Positions 36,910 through 47,534 of a stretch of DNA of 64,000 nt are shown in pieces. A model generated the notes under the pieces. The model was not told the DNA's origin. It made no database searches and worked only from the letters and a program-made list of their open reading frames with translations. This DNA is from Streptomyces sp. NBC_01707 (GTDB taxonomy: Bacteria > Actinomycetota > Actinomycetes > Streptomycetales > Streptomycetaceae). Where the stretch lies: assembly GCF_041438805.1 (NCBI RefSeq), contig NZ_CP109190.1, positions 992,001 to 1,056,000 on the forward strand, written 5' to 3'. A program made the translations under genes and the position numbers. Numbering within the stretch: position 1 is the first letter of the stretch; each line of letters starts with the position of its first letter.

Positions 36910-37363
36910 CCCGCTCCCTTCGCCGTCGGCTGTTCCCGTTCCGGAGCTGACGTCATCCATCCCGGCCCGGCGCAGAAACACCACCGAGGGGCCAACGGGC
37001 CGCTGAACGCCATGGCGCATTCTTCCCCGCCTGCGCACTGCTCCTGCGAGTCCGCCTCAGTCGCGCCAGGTGGTCTACGCTCCGGACCGTTCCCACCCGA
37101 CCAGCTCAGTCCTGCATCGGCGTTCGGCCCCGGCTTCACAACGGGCGATCAACGGCAGCATGGCCTCGCTTCACCAGCAGGGCCGCCCGGGCCGCCACCC
37201 GTTCCGGCCAGGGCACTCGCCGCAGTACTGCTTGCCGCCCAGCGACGTCGACCTGTCGCGGCCCGAGCGGCGATACCGCCGCCGATGAAACATGAGGTGT
37301 ACCGAAGGCCGCACAGGGAGCTTACCGGCCCGTCGGTCCGAGACCGATCTGGGAGAGCAGTCC
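36910..37363. other. No recognisable gene
   Basis: Frames here are random in composition. The upstream region of the Rieske oxidoreductase gene lies at the right end. No clear boxes are seen. Confidence 0.35.
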
Positions 37364-38920
37364 ATGCCAAATCCGCGCTCACTTCCGGGACTGGACGAGT
37401 CCTTCTGGATGGACAGCACCGACATGCCGGAGCACGCACCGCTGACCGAGGACTTCGAGGTGGACGTCGCGGTGGTGGGCGGTGGCATCGCCGGACTGAG
37501 CACGGCGTGGGAACTCGCCCGGGCGGGCCGGAGCGTCGCGGTGCTGGAGGCCGACCGTATCGCCTCCGGGGTCACCGGTTACACCACCGCCAAGGTGTCC
37601 GCGCTGCACTCCCTGGTGTACGACCCGCTGCGGCGGGCCCGGGGGGCCGAGGCCGCCCGGCTGTACGCGATGTCGCAGCAGGATGCGGTGGAGCGGGTGG
37701 CCGCGATCATCGACGAGGTGCGGATCGCGTGCGATCTCGAGCGAGTGAGCGCCTACTCCTACGCGGCCGGCCCCTCGTCCCGCGAAATGATCGAGGCGGA
37801 GGCCCGCGCCGCGGCCGAGGCAGGCCTGGCTGCGGCATACGTCACCGAGACCGAGCTGCCCTTCACCATCGCCGGTGCGGTCCGCCTGGACGGCCAGGCT
37901 CAGTTCCACCCGCGCAAGTACCTCTTGGCGCTGGCCGGGGACCTACTGGCGCGAGGCGGCCACATCTTCGAACGCAGCCGGGTCACCGGCCTCTCTGAAG
38001 GAACACCGTGCCGGGTGACTACCGAGTCGGGACGGTCGGTGACAGCTCGCGACGTGGTCGTCGCCACGCACTACGCCGTCTTCGACCGGGCCATGCTCTT
38101 CGCCCGGCTCTCGCCGCGGCGGGAGTTGGTGGTCGCCGCCCCTATTGCGGCGGAACTCGCACCGAAAGGCATGTACATCACCGAGGACGAGGGAAAGCGT
38201 TCGGTACGTTCCACACCGCTCGACGACGGCCGACGCCTCCTGATCGTCACCGGTGAGAGCTTCACGCCCGGCACCGGCGACCCGCACGAGGCGTTCCGTC
38301 GGCTGGACGCCTGGATGCACGAACGGTTTGCGGTGGGCCCCACCGCATACAGGTGGGCGGCGCAGGACAACGATCCCAGTGACGCGGTTCCCCTCGTCGG
38401 TTTGTTCCACATCGGTGCCCGCCATACGTACGTGGCCACCGGCTTCGGCGGCTGGGGAATGACCGGCGGCGTCCTGGCCGGCCGCCTCCTGACCTCCCTC
38501 ATCACCGGCTCCGGGGACCGACTGCCATGGGCCGACCTGTACGACCCGCGACGCCTGGGAAGCACCCTGCGTGAGGTGTCCACCCTCCTGGGCCAACAGG
38601 CCGAGGTGGCGAAGCACTTCGTCGGCGACCGGCTGCGAGTGACCCATCTGGACTCGGTCAGCCAGGTTCCCCCGGGCACCGGTGCGGTAGTGCGTGTGAA
38701 GGGGCGCCGCTGCGCCGTCTATCGGGACCAGGACGGCACGGTGCGAGCCGTATCCGCCCGTTGCACCCATCTCGGCTGCCTGGTGGCTTTCAACGAGGCG
38801 GAGACCTCGTGGCAGTGTCCTTGCCACGGCTCCCGCTTCGGCGTCGACGGCGCGGTTCTCCAAGGCCCGGCGGTCCGACCCTTGGAAGAGGTGGATCTGG
38901 TCGACGGCGGAGAGGTGTGA
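37364..38920 (+). CDS. FAD-dependent oxidoreductase fused to a Rieske domain
   Basis: This encodes 518 residues. The N-terminal 400 form a DAO-type flavoprotein with VAVVGGGIAGLSTAWELARA and ATGFGGWGMTGGVLAGRLL near its end. The C-terminal 90 residues hold a Rieske [2Fe-2S] site with CTHLGC and CPCHGSRFG. This fusion is widespread in actinobacteria; its electron donor and substrate are unknown. The start at 37364 follows GGGAGAGC. The length is complete. It stands alone between non-coding stretches. Confidence 0.88.
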   Translation: MPNPRSLPGLDESFWMDSTDMPEHAPLTEDFEVDVAVVGGGIAGLSTAWELARAGRSVAVLEADRIASGVTGYTTAKVSALHSLVYDPLRRARGAEAARLYAMSQQDAVERVAAIIDEVRIACDLERVSAYSYAAGPSSREMIEAEARAAAEAGLAAAYVTETELPFTIAGAVRLDGQAQFHPRKYLLALAGDLLARGGHIFERSRVTGLSEGTPCRVTTESGRSVTARDVVVATHYAVFDRAMLFARLSPRRELVVAAPIAAELAPKGMYITEDEGKRSVRSTPLDDGRRLLIVTGESFTPGTGDPHEAFRRLDAWMHERFAVGPTAYRWAAQDNDPSDAVPLVGLFHIGARHTYVATGFGGWGMTGGVLAGRLLTSLITGSGDRLPWADLYDPRRLGSTLREVSTLLGQQAEVAKHFVGDRLRVTHLDSVSQVPPGTGAVVRVKGRRCAVYRDQDGTVRAVSARCTHLGCLVAFNEAETSWQCPCHGSRFGVDGAVLQGPAVRPLEEVDLVDGGEV

Positions 38921-39277
38921 ACCGCTCCACGGTGTTGCGCCGCTTGTAGGGCCCGCGGTCGAAGGCGGGTGGCCTGTCAGGACGGCTACCTCGGCGTTGC
39001 CGGCGGCCCTGTCGGTCCGCCGACACGGGGATCACTGCCGGGAGACCGCGCTTGCGCACTCAGGGCCCGACGGTCATGCGGTGCTCGATGTCCGGAGCGT
39101 CGGGCGGTCCCTGAGCTGCGCGCAGCGGGAGATTTGGGGAGGTCGCTTGACTTTCGCGGATCGTCGGGGGAAGAAACGATCAGGCCCTTGAACTGGTTGA
39201 TCGCGGCGGTGGAGGCGGGGACGGCGCTGTACCGGGTGACGAGGTGGACGCGCATAGCGGGGCGTTTGTGGCGGGCC
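38921..39277. other. No recognisable gene
   Basis: This is the convergent spacer between the Rieske oxidoreductase and the PepSY lipoprotein. No clear hairpin or conserved frame is seen. Confidence 0.35.
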
Positions 39278-39976
39278 TCAGTCGGTGTCGACGTGCTCCC
39301 GCAAGATCTTGCGGTTGGTCGCATCGATGTCGAATGTCGTCTTGTTCCAGTCGGTCGTAGTCACGACATCGACAAACCACATCAGCTTGCCGTCGTCGGA
39401 GTCGTCGAGCTCGATGGAGGTGACGGTGCCCTTCTTCTTGTCGGTGGCCGTCCGGGCGGCCTGCTCCGCCGTGACAGTGGCCCTCTTCAGCCAGCCGGCG
39501 AGCTCGCGCCTGTCGTCCCCCTCCTCATCGGACTCGGTGTGTGGCTGGTCCGCCTTGCCAGTGACTGCGTCGACGCGAACGGAACGGACGGTCCCGTCCG
39601 ACGTCGCCACCTGCGTGTCCCATCGAGGGCCGACCACGTCGGAGCCCTCGAGCTCGGCGGCGACCGGCTTCGAGTCAGGAACGGCCGCTACCGCGGCACG
39701 CAGGGCCTTGTCGTAGCTCACCTTGGCCCTCGGAACGAGCGCCTTTCGATCGGCCTGGTCCTGAGTGAGCGCACCGGTCGGGGAGGCGGATGTCGCCGCT
39801 GCCGGCGCCGCCTGGGACGGGGGTACGAGGTTCCCTGTACCCCCTCCGTCGCCGTTGTCGTTTCCGCAGCCCGTCAGCATCGCGCCCGCAGTCGCTGCAG
39901 CGCACATCAGACCAATCGCACGCAGCCCCATCGACGGCTCACCCACCGCCAAGACACCATTCCTCTTTGTAGTCAT
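39278..39976 (-). CDS. PepSY-domain lipoprotein
   Basis: This encodes 232 residues. The signal peptide ends in the lipobox LTGC, with Cys 37 as the lipid-attachment site, so the protein should sit on the outer face of the membrane. After a Gly/Ala/Pro linker there are two PepSY-like repeats. One is around KALRAAVAAVPDSKPVAAEL...VDAVTGKAD and the other around AARTATDKKKGTVTSIELDD...FDIDATNRKI. PepSY domains often inhibit proteases or sense the cell surface. The partner is unknown. Confidence 0.82.
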   Translation of the reverse strand: MTTKRNGVLAVGEPSMGLRAIGLMCAAATAGAMLTGCGNDNGDGGGTGNLVPPSQAAPAAATSASPTGALTQDQADRKALVPRAKVSYDKALRAAVAAVPDSKPVAAELEGSDVVGPRWDTQVATSDGTVRSVRVDAVTGKADQPHTESDEEGDDRRELAGWLKRATVTAEQAARTATDKKKGTVTSIELDDSDDGKLMWFVDVVTTTDWNKTTFDIDATNRKILREHVDTD

Positions 39977-40253
39977 ATATGCACTTTAGGTGAGACGGGC
40001 GGACCTTACCTGCCGACTGTCGACGGGCGGGCACGGCCAGCCCTGCCGCGAAACCATGCTCCTGCACCCGGTCCCTCGGCCGGCCCGCTCCAGCGGGAAT
40101 TCCGTAGCGAATTTGCACAGCGGCAGGACCCTGCGAGGCCGAGCTTGTACTCACATCGGTCCGGTCGCGGAAGGCCCAACGGGCCGGAAGCATGTGCAGA
40201 CGAAGGCGAGGCCGAGGAGCCTGGTTCTGGAAGACCTACCTCGAGGAGTTCCG

Positions 40254-41123
40254 GTGGCCGCTGACAAGCACGTTCTGCGAGGCCGCACCGCTGTGGTGAC
40301 CGGCGCTGCCCGAGGAGTGGGGGAAGCTGTGGCCAGACGGCTGGCCGAACGCGGTGCCCGTGTTGCCCTGCTCGGGCTGGAGGAGGACGCGCTCGCGGAA
40401 GTAGCCGCGGGCCTGCCCACCGCATCGCACCACTGGCACGTGGATGTGACGGATGACGCGGCGATGGCGGAGGCTGCCAGGGCGGTCCGTAGCCGGATGG
40501 GCCGCGCGTCCGTAGTGGTGGCCAACGCGGGGGTCGCCGAGGGTGGGCCCTTCATCGATTCCGATTCGGAAACCTGGCGCCGCGTCATCGAAGTCAATCT
40601 CGTGGGTAGCTCCATCACCGCCCGGGCGTTCCTGCCCGACCTGCTTGTTACCCGCGGCTACTACCTTCAGATCGCCTCCTTGGCCTCGATCGGCGCGGCA
40701 CCGATGATGAGCGCGTACTGCGCCTCGAAAGCCGGGGTGGAGTTCTTCGCCCACTCTCTCCGCGCCGAGTTGGCTCCCCGTGGGGTAGGCGTGGGAACGG
40801 CCTACCTGGGATGGACCGACACGGACATGATCCGCGACGCCGACCAGCATGCGGTGTTGCGGGAACTACGGGCCCACATGCCCCCTCCGGCCCGGAAGGT
40901 CTACCCGGTCAGGCAGGTGGCCGAGGTGTTGGTGAGCGCTGTCGAGCGGCGCGCGCCGACGGTGTACGTCCCCGGGTGGCTGCGGAGCGTGCAGCTGATG
41001 CGCGCGCTCCTCCCGGGACTGGTCACTCGACTCTCCCGGCAGGAACTGATGCGCTCGGACTTTTCCGCGACCGGCCTACTGGGCGCGGGCGGACGGGCGG
41101 CAGCCACCGGCCACGACATCTGA
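40254..41123 (+). CDS. Short-chain dehydrogenase/reductase
   Basis: This encodes 289 residues. Cofactor binding is at AVVTGAARGVGEAVARRLAE, followed by VANAGVAEGG, the Ser region IASLASIGAAPMM and the catalytic YCASK. The C-terminal 60 residues (VYVPGWLRSVQLMRALLPGL, VTRLSRQELM) are those of a large Streptomyces SDR group of unknown substrate. The GTG at 40254 has CGAGGAG 6 nt upstream. It converges with the CYTH/CHAD gene. Confidence 0.87.
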   Translation: MAADKHVLRGRTAVVTGAARGVGEAVARRLAERGARVALLGLEEDALAEVAAGLPTASHHWHVDVTDDAAMAEAARAVRSRMGRASVVVANAGVAEGGPFIDSDSETWRRVIEVNLVGSSITARAFLPDLLVTRGYYLQIASLASIGAAPMMSAYCASKAGVEFFAHSLRAELAPRGVGVGTAYLGWTDTDMIRDADQHAVLRELRAHMPPPARKVYPVRQVAEVLVSAVERRAPTVYVPGWLRSVQLMRALLPGLVTRLSRQELMRSDFSATGLLGAGGRAAATGHDI

Positions 41124-41284
41124 TCGTCCGGCCGGGCCCGCCTCTCACCCGGGCCGCAGAGCGGGAGCCCAGCGGCCCGCCAGGCGGAGACACCGCCAAT
41201 AGTCGTCCTTGCAGCCGACTTGTCGACGCCGCCGGGCCGCCGGAAGTCGCCTCGACGTGTCGCCTTGCAGGGCTCCCGGATACG

Positions 41285-42820
41285 TCAGCGACGGAGCGCC
41301 TTGCGCCGCGCCACCCCGCGGGCCCGAGCCCACACCTCGGGAAGCTGCCGCTCCCGGGCGCCGGCTGCGGCCCTCTCCTGACCGTGCAGCAGGCCCCAGG
41401 TGAACCCGGATTCACCCGCCGCGTGCGCAGAGACCGCGAGCCGGCGCAACGCGTCACCGGTCACGACGCTGTCGTGCTGGGAACCGCTCACCTTCTGTAC
41501 GTCCTTGACGCGCTTGCCGAGACGTCGCACAGGCTTCCCGAGGGCCGGGCGGGCCGCCTCCGCAGCGTAGCGGAGCCTCTTGGCGACCTTTCGGGCGTTG
41601 TGGATCGCTGCGTCACGCTCCGGCCCGGAAGGCATGTCGAGTGCACGATCCATCCGCTGGGCGAGCCGGTCGTACTCCTTCAAGAGGGCCTTGACCAGAA
41701 CCTTCTCGGGCTTGCCGGCTGCCTTTGTACGCAGCGGCGGGCCTTCGGCCAGCAGCTTCAGCTTCTCCAGCAGGTTCAGGTACCGGGGCGAGGCGAGCGC
41801 ATCGAGGGTGCGTCGACGGCCCTCAGCCCGCCGGGCCGCGTCCCAGGCCTGCAGCCGTGCGTTGACGGGGCCGAGGACCAGCTCGCCGGGCAGTTCCCCC
41901 ACGCCGGAAGTCAGACGCTCCCGGAGCACCTCATGGTCACGTTCCACGCCGAGCTCACCGGCGAGCCACTTCAGGTCTCGCCGAATGGAATCGGTGACCT
42001 CACGGTCGAGGACGGAACGGTAGGAACGCAGGCAACCGCGCAGGCGGCGGGACGTGGTGCGCATCCGGTGGACAGCGTCGGGCGCGTCGCGACGGACTGC
42101 GGGGTCGATGTCCGTGAGGGCGTCGACCAGCCCGTCCACGTAAGCGAGCACGTACGCGCCTGCCGATCCCGGAGTGCCCTCGGTGCGCGCATCCGGCGTG
42201 CGTTCCAGCAAGGGCGCGGTCTCCGCCAGGGCGCGAACCAACTTGGGTGTGCTCTGGGCGCGATCGACGCCGTTCTTGCGCAGCACCTTCTCGATCCCGT
42301 TCAGGAGCGCGGGGTCACCGGCGCCGGCGAGTTCGACCTCCATCTCCGTCCATGTCGCGTGTCCGCCGTCGAGCAGACCGTCCGCATCCACGACGTCCAT
42401 GCTCAGCTCGGCCAAAACGTCGCCCTTGGCATCGAGGAGATGGCGCAGGGAGCGGGTGGAGCGGATCCGCATGACCGGCCGCAGCTCTGCGCCGCGGGTG
42501 CGGGAGAGAGCCAGATCCCGCAGCTCCTCGGGGACGTTCTCTGACGACAGAGGGGCGCGGATCTCTTCCCGGCTGTTTCCGGGCAGAGGCAGCTTCAGGT
42601 GCCAGCCGGAGTCCGTGCCACCCGTCCGGCGGCGCAGGGAGGCGCTGGTGCGGGTCAGGCGGAGGTCGTCGCTGTCGTAGTAAACGGCGTCCAGCTCCTG
42701 TATCCCGCGTTCCGCGACCGAGGCGATGGGGTCCACACTGCTCAGCTCATCAAGCCATGAGATGTCGTCGGCCGTGGGTGCCGCGTACTTGCGTTCTGTC
42801 TCTCGCGTTGAATAGACCAT
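41285..42820 (-). CDS. CYTH and CHAD domain protein
   Basis: This encodes 511 residues. The CYTH domain covers about residues 1-200 (TRETERKYAAP, ELDAVYYDSDDLRLTRTSAS, LRRRTGG). The CHAD domain covers about 215-510 and has paired His-rich helices (DAVHRMRTTSRRLRGCLRSY, IHNARKVAKRLRYAAEAARP). CYTH domains bind triphosphates and CHAD binds polyphosphate. The fusion is common in Streptomyces and may link to polyphosphate granules. The ATG at 42820 follows AAGGGGC. The length is complete. Confidence 0.9.
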   Translation of the reverse strand: MVYSTRETERKYAAPTADDISWLDELSSVDPIASVAERGIQELDAVYYDSDDLRLTRTSASLRRRTGGTDSGWHLKLPLPGNSREEIRAPLSSENVPEELRDLALSRTRGAELRPVMRIRSTRSLRHLLDAKGDVLAELSMDVVDADGLLDGGHATWTEMEVELAGAGDPALLNGIEKVLRKNGVDRAQSTPKLVRALAETAPLLERTPDARTEGTPGSAGAYVLAYVDGLVDALTDIDPAVRRDAPDAVHRMRTTSRRLRGCLRSYRSVLDREVTDSIRRDLKWLAGELGVERDHEVLRERLTSGVGELPGELVLGPVNARLQAWDAARRAEGRRRTLDALASPRYLNLLEKLKLLAEGPPLRTKAAGKPEKVLVKALLKEYDRLAQRMDRALDMPSGPERDAAIHNARKVAKRLRYAAEAARPALGKPVRRLGKRVKDVQKVSGSQHDSVVTGDALRRLAVSAHAAGESGFTWGLLHGQERAAAGARERQLPEVWARARGVARRKALRR

Positions 42821-43302
42821 ACAGAGCCCCTTGACGCAATCCCAGGGATCAAACCCGTATGTAAACCACTTTAGGGCCACTCTGTGCGTGCCGACCGAGC
42901 CCAGCGGGTCGGACTGAAGTCTGGCGACACCAAGGAACTGCCGCCCGGGATCGAGCGGCCCCGCGTCCCGACCGGCGCACCACCCCTCGAGGAACAGCGG
43001 GAGAATCCTGGCGTGCCTCCAGGGACTCGCTCTCGACCACCGCGACGACCAGGGCCCGCGACCTCGAAGCGTCCTCGGACACGCCCGTGATGGGCCCCGT
43101 CGTCACGGGCGACGCAAGCACCTACCGAACCGGGTAGCGGCAAGCGCCGACCCGCCACCAAAGCCAGGCCTCTATCCCCCTGCAGGTGCGCGACGTCGAT
43201 CAGCCGACGGCGCTCCTCGGTCGAGTATGCGGGGAACCACACTCAGTTCGGCGAGAGCCTCTCAGGACGCCCGAATGTCCTGATGAGTGTCACCATGTAC
43301 CC
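42821..43302. other. No recognisable gene
   Basis: Overlapping minus-strand frames read TEERRRLIDVAHLQGDRGLA and SRSRALVVAVVESESLEARQ in different phases. This could be one frameshifted gene, but I cannot name it. The isochorismatase upstream region is at the right end. Confidence 0.3.
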
Positions 43303-43839
43303 ATGGGAAAAACGGCGCTCATCGTGATCGATATGATCAACAACTATGAGCATCCGGATGCAGAGCTGCTTATTGCGTCGGCGGAGTACGCGGTTCCCCG
43401 GATTGTTCGACTCATAGAAGCGGCCCAGCAACGGGAGGTACCCGTTATCTACGCCAACGACAATTTCGGTGAATGGCGCTCGCATCACGGCGAGATTGTG
43501 GAAACAGCCCTCGCTGGTGCGCGCGGTGATCTTGTCGAGCCCTTGCGCCCGGATGAGACATCGCTTTTTGTCGTCAAGGCCAGGCACTCGATCTTCTACG
43601 AGACTCCCCTAGCTTATCTGCTCAGCCAGTTGGACGTCGATCACATCGTTCTCTGTGGTCAGGTGACGGAGCAGTGCATCCTGTACTCGGCACTTGATGC
43701 TCACATCCGGCATTTGGGGGTAACAATTCCCAATGATGCGGTCGCCCATATTCACTCCGACCTCGCGGACGCCGCATTGCGCATGATGCAGCGGAATATG
43801 AATGCTGCCATCAGGCCAGGCGACACGATCGAACTCTGA
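43303..43839 (+). CDS. Isochorismatase-like cysteine hydrolase
   Basis: This encodes 178 residues of the isochorismatase/nicotinamidase superfamily. The catalytic triad is visible: Asp in LIVIDMINNY, Lys in LFVVKARHS and Cys in LCGQVTEQCILYSAL, where the preceding Val-Thr is the usual cis-peptide position. The substrate is not predictable; amide hydrolysis is likely. The gene uses many AT-ending codons compared with its neighbours, a sign of recent transfer. No strong ribosome site is present. Confidence 0.87.
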   Translation: MGKTALIVIDMINNYEHPDAELLIASAEYAVPRIVRLIEAAQQREVPVIYANDNFGEWRSHHGEIVETALAGARGDLVEPLRPDETSLFVVKARHSIFYETPLAYLLSQLDVDHIVLCGQVTEQCILYSALDAHIRHLGVTIPNDAVAHIHSDLADAALRMMQRNMNAAIRPGDTIEL

Positions 43840-44064
43840 CAGTTTGCGCGCCGTGCACGCGGCCACCGCAGAGTAATGCAGGCGCGTCGGCCGCACGAGT
43901 AAGAGGAGTCGGCGTCCTCGATTGAGGACGCCGAAGCAAAGGGATTCCGACTCGGCCCATTTCCCGGCCACTTGGAATGCCCGACTCCACGAATGCTCAC
44001 CGCACCCCTATGGTGGAGGCCATCGCGGCAGATGGGGCGATCGCATCGACGCTCGGTCACGGGC

Positions 44065-44862
44065 CTACGAGGGTGACCGGCTGCCAGGCTGGCACCGTAC
44101 GCACCACACCGTGCCGCGCCCGCCGACCCGAGTGCGACTCAGTGGCCCTTCGCAACGCGGGCAGGTCGGGTCGGCGTCGTCGCGGCAGCCGGTGAGCCAG
44201 GATTTCCGGGTGGGTACGCGCCCGGCACGCACCGATGAACGCAGGACGCGGCGCATCTCGGTGTACAGCCGGTGCCGCTCGTGGTCTGTCAGCCGGTCGG
44301 CCCGGCATTCCGGATGAAGACGGGCCCGCCACAGGATCTCGTCGGCGAGCAGATTGCCGAGTCCGGCGAGCACGGACTGATTAGTGAGGGCCGACTTGAT
44401 GCGGCTGCGCCGCCGGGACAACAGCTCGTCGAACTCGGCCCATTTCACCGTCATCGCGTCGATACCCTGGCCGTCCAGGATGCGCGCGACGTCAGTGTCG
44501 GCGTCCTCGGCGAACCAGAGACCCTGCAGCTTGCGCTGGTCGCGGTAGCGCAGTTGGTTCCGGCCCAGGGTGAACGCCACGCGGTCGTGCGGATCGGGCG
44601 GGTCAGCCTCTGGGCAGAAGACCAGTTCTCCGGTCATACCGAAGTGCAGCAACACCGTGGGCCCGTCGGTGCGGGCGAGCAGCCACTTGCCGTGCCGCTC
44701 CGGTGCGGTGAACCGGTGGCCTTCCAGATCGCGGCTCAGCTGCCCCGCGCTCACCCCGTGCAGGACGCCCGTGTCATGCACGTCGACCCGATTGATCCGC
44801 TTGCCCTGCGCACAGGAAGCCAGGATCTCCCGGAACCCCTCGACATCGGGCAGTTCGGGCAT
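44065..44862 (-). CDS. Fpg/Nei-family DNA glycosylase
   Basis: This encodes 265 residues, complete. After removal of Met the catalytic Pro begins PELPDVEGF. The helix-two-turn-helix is near LTNQSVLAGLGNLLADEILW. The C-terminal zinc finger is CPRCEGP...WCVRCQ. The enzyme removes oxidised bases and nicks abasic DNA. The Glu of PELPE is Asp here, as in several actinobacterial members. It is a stand-alone gene. Confidence 0.9.
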   Translation of the reverse strand: MPELPDVEGFREILASCAQGKRINRVDVHDTGVLHGVSAGQLSRDLEGHRFTAPERHGKWLLARTDGPTVLLHFGMTGELVFCPEADPPDPHDRVAFTLGRNQLRYRDQRKLQGLWFAEDADTDVARILDGQGIDAMTVKWAEFDELLSRRRSRIKSALTNQSVLAGLGNLLADEILWRARLHPECRADRLTDHERHRLYTEMRRVLRSSVRAGRVPTRKSWLTGCRDDADPTCPRCEGPLSRTRVGGRGTVWCVRCQPGSRSPS

Positions 44863-45478
44863 GCCGGCACCCGCCGATCTTCGTACTTACCCTGCTCTGT
44901 GGGCCGTATGTTCAGGATTGCACCGCGGATGGATCACCACCAGGTGATCACCAGGCCGCGGCCCTTGCCGTTCCCCGTCCCGGAGCGTCGCGGACGATGC
45001 CGGGGGCGCCGTCCGACACTCGCTCCCTCGCCCCGCAGGCGAGGACAGCCGGTGAGTGCCCGGCTACGGAGACAGGTCGTGAAACTCAAAGAGCTGCGTC
45101 AGATGGACCAGGCCGAACTCGAACAACTCCGTGCCGACGTCGAGGGCTGGACCGGATGGTCAACCAACTCATCTTGGAAAACCAGCAACTGCGTGAGCAA
45201 TCGAGCTCTCCCACTGCAATCGTTCGGGCTCTACCTCTTACTCCTTCACCGTGCCGCCCGGGACCGGCCCACCTGGCACCGGCTCATCAACCAGCCACCG
45301 CACCAGGGGTGTTTACCCGAGGCCGGAAGCTCAAGCGGCACGACCACTGGCCCTGGCAGGGCGCCCGCTCGCGCACCATGGCCGCGTTCACGCGTCGACC
45401 CGGCGCGCGCGCCGTCGGGCGAGCGGCCCGTCACTGAGAGCCCAGGCGAGTACTACGAGAAGCGCAAGTCGGCCCCCT
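44863..45478. other. No recognisable gene
   Basis: About 615 bp. A plus-strand stretch near 45080-45250 has a coiled-coil-like reading split between two frames (VKLKELRQMDQAELEQLRAD and NQLILENQQLREQ). It could be the end of a lost recombinase or transposase. The evidence is too thin to name it. Confidence 0.3.
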
Positions 45479-45646
45479 TCACCGACCAGGCCCGCGACCC
45501 CGAACTGGCCCAGCCTGCCCGACGGCGGCGGTCTTGGCCGGCGAGCGGCCCACGAGGACGATCCGCTCGCCCTTGGCTGCCAGGGCCCGGGCCGCGGCGG
45601 CTCCGATGCCGTCGCTGGCGCCGGTGATGATGATGGCCTGCGGCAT
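45479..45646 (-). pseudogene. N-terminal fragment of a short-chain dehydrogenase
   Basis: This encodes 55 residues: QAIIITGASDGIGAAAARAL, then KGERIVLVGRSPAKTAAVG, then a short unrelated end. Only the first Rossmann unit remains, so there is no active site. The ATG is intact. It lies downstream of the truncated aldo/keto reductase. Confidence 0.7.
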
Positions 45647-45781
45647 GGTCAGCGTCCTTTTCGTTCGTCGTGTAGTGGCGGCCTCGCGGTGGACCTGAGA
45701 GGCGCCCGCGTTCCGCCGGGGCCGCGTAATGTGCGGCCCCGGCGGCGCCCCCAGGGGCAGCGGTACTGCCCGTCATGGGGC

Positions 45782-46657
<876 letters not shown>

Positions 46658-46662
<5 letters not shown>

Positions 46663-47428
46663 GGTTGAGGAATGAGTAGCTGCGGCCAAGCTCGGTGAAG
46701 CCGCGGCAGGAATACCACTCGCGCGGCCAGTCAGTCACGTCCGCGATGAGGAAGAGCTGCGGGATCCCGGCAGCAGCGGCCAACGCCAGACCTGTAGCGA
46801 GCAGGGTGTCTCCGTGGCCCTGCTTACGGTGCGGCCCGGCGGTGACGAGGTCCTCCAATTGAGCCAGCCCGGCAGTTCGGTCAAGATAGAGGTCCGCCCA
46901 GGCCGCGATCTCCCCATCCGGTGTCCGGGCAGCCAGGAAGAACACCTTCTCGGCGCCGCGCAGTCGGGCGGTGCGGCGCTCGGTGAGCTGTCGAGCGAGA
47001 TCCTCATCCAAGCCCCAGTCCAGCTGCTGGCGGAACACCGCCGCTCGCAACTCGGCCAGCTCGACCGGGTGCGCGGCCGGTTCGGGAAGCGCGCAGCCAG
47101 CCGTCTCCCGGGCCAGTATCAGCTGGGTGTCCCGGTCGTAGCCGGCCGCTGCCAGTACCGGGGTAGCCCGCTCCCCGAGCGCCTCGTCCATCACCGTGAT
47201 CCGGTACTGCTGGCGCGGTCCGAAGCCCTGTGTAGCCAGTTCGGGCAGTGCCGCCGGGTCGGCGTCTGAGGCATCGACGATCAGTTGGTTGTGTTCCTGG
47301 GAGTGGGAGAAGTCTGGGTCGTGGACGGTGAAGGCCCCGGGCAGCTCGATGGTCTCAGCGGCCTGGCGGCGGGCGAAAGAGGCGCGGAAGGTGGTCACGC
47401 GCTCAAGCAGATCCGACATCTTAGTCAT
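46658..47428 (-). CDS. GNAT-family N-acetyltransferase
   Basis: This encodes 256 residues. The C-terminal GNAT fold has the acetyl-CoA motif VTAGPHRKQGHGDTLLATGL followed by the β-strand GIPQLFLIADVTDWPREWY. The N-terminal half is a degenerate GNAT-like extension. The substrate is unknown. It lies 107 bp downstream of the peptide-cluster permease on the same strand. It could in principle acetylate the cluster's product, as GodH does for goadsporin, but its sequence is not clearly of that type. Confidence 0.8.
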
Positions 47429-47534
47429 GATCGTCCCACCCACCGTCGCGGCAACAACCTTCCCCTACTGGCAGGCGCTCTAAGTTGCAGTGACTCTCCG
47501 CAGCTTCCATTTCGCCGACTGGGATCATAGGCGC

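Noticed and set aside
40811..42544. 577-codon plus-strand frame
   Set aside because: It lies antisense to the CYTH/CHAD gene, whose domains are clear. The composition is that of a shadow frame.
44272..45627. 451-codon plus-strand frame
   Set aside because: It mostly shadows the Fpg/Nei gene and then non-coding DNA.
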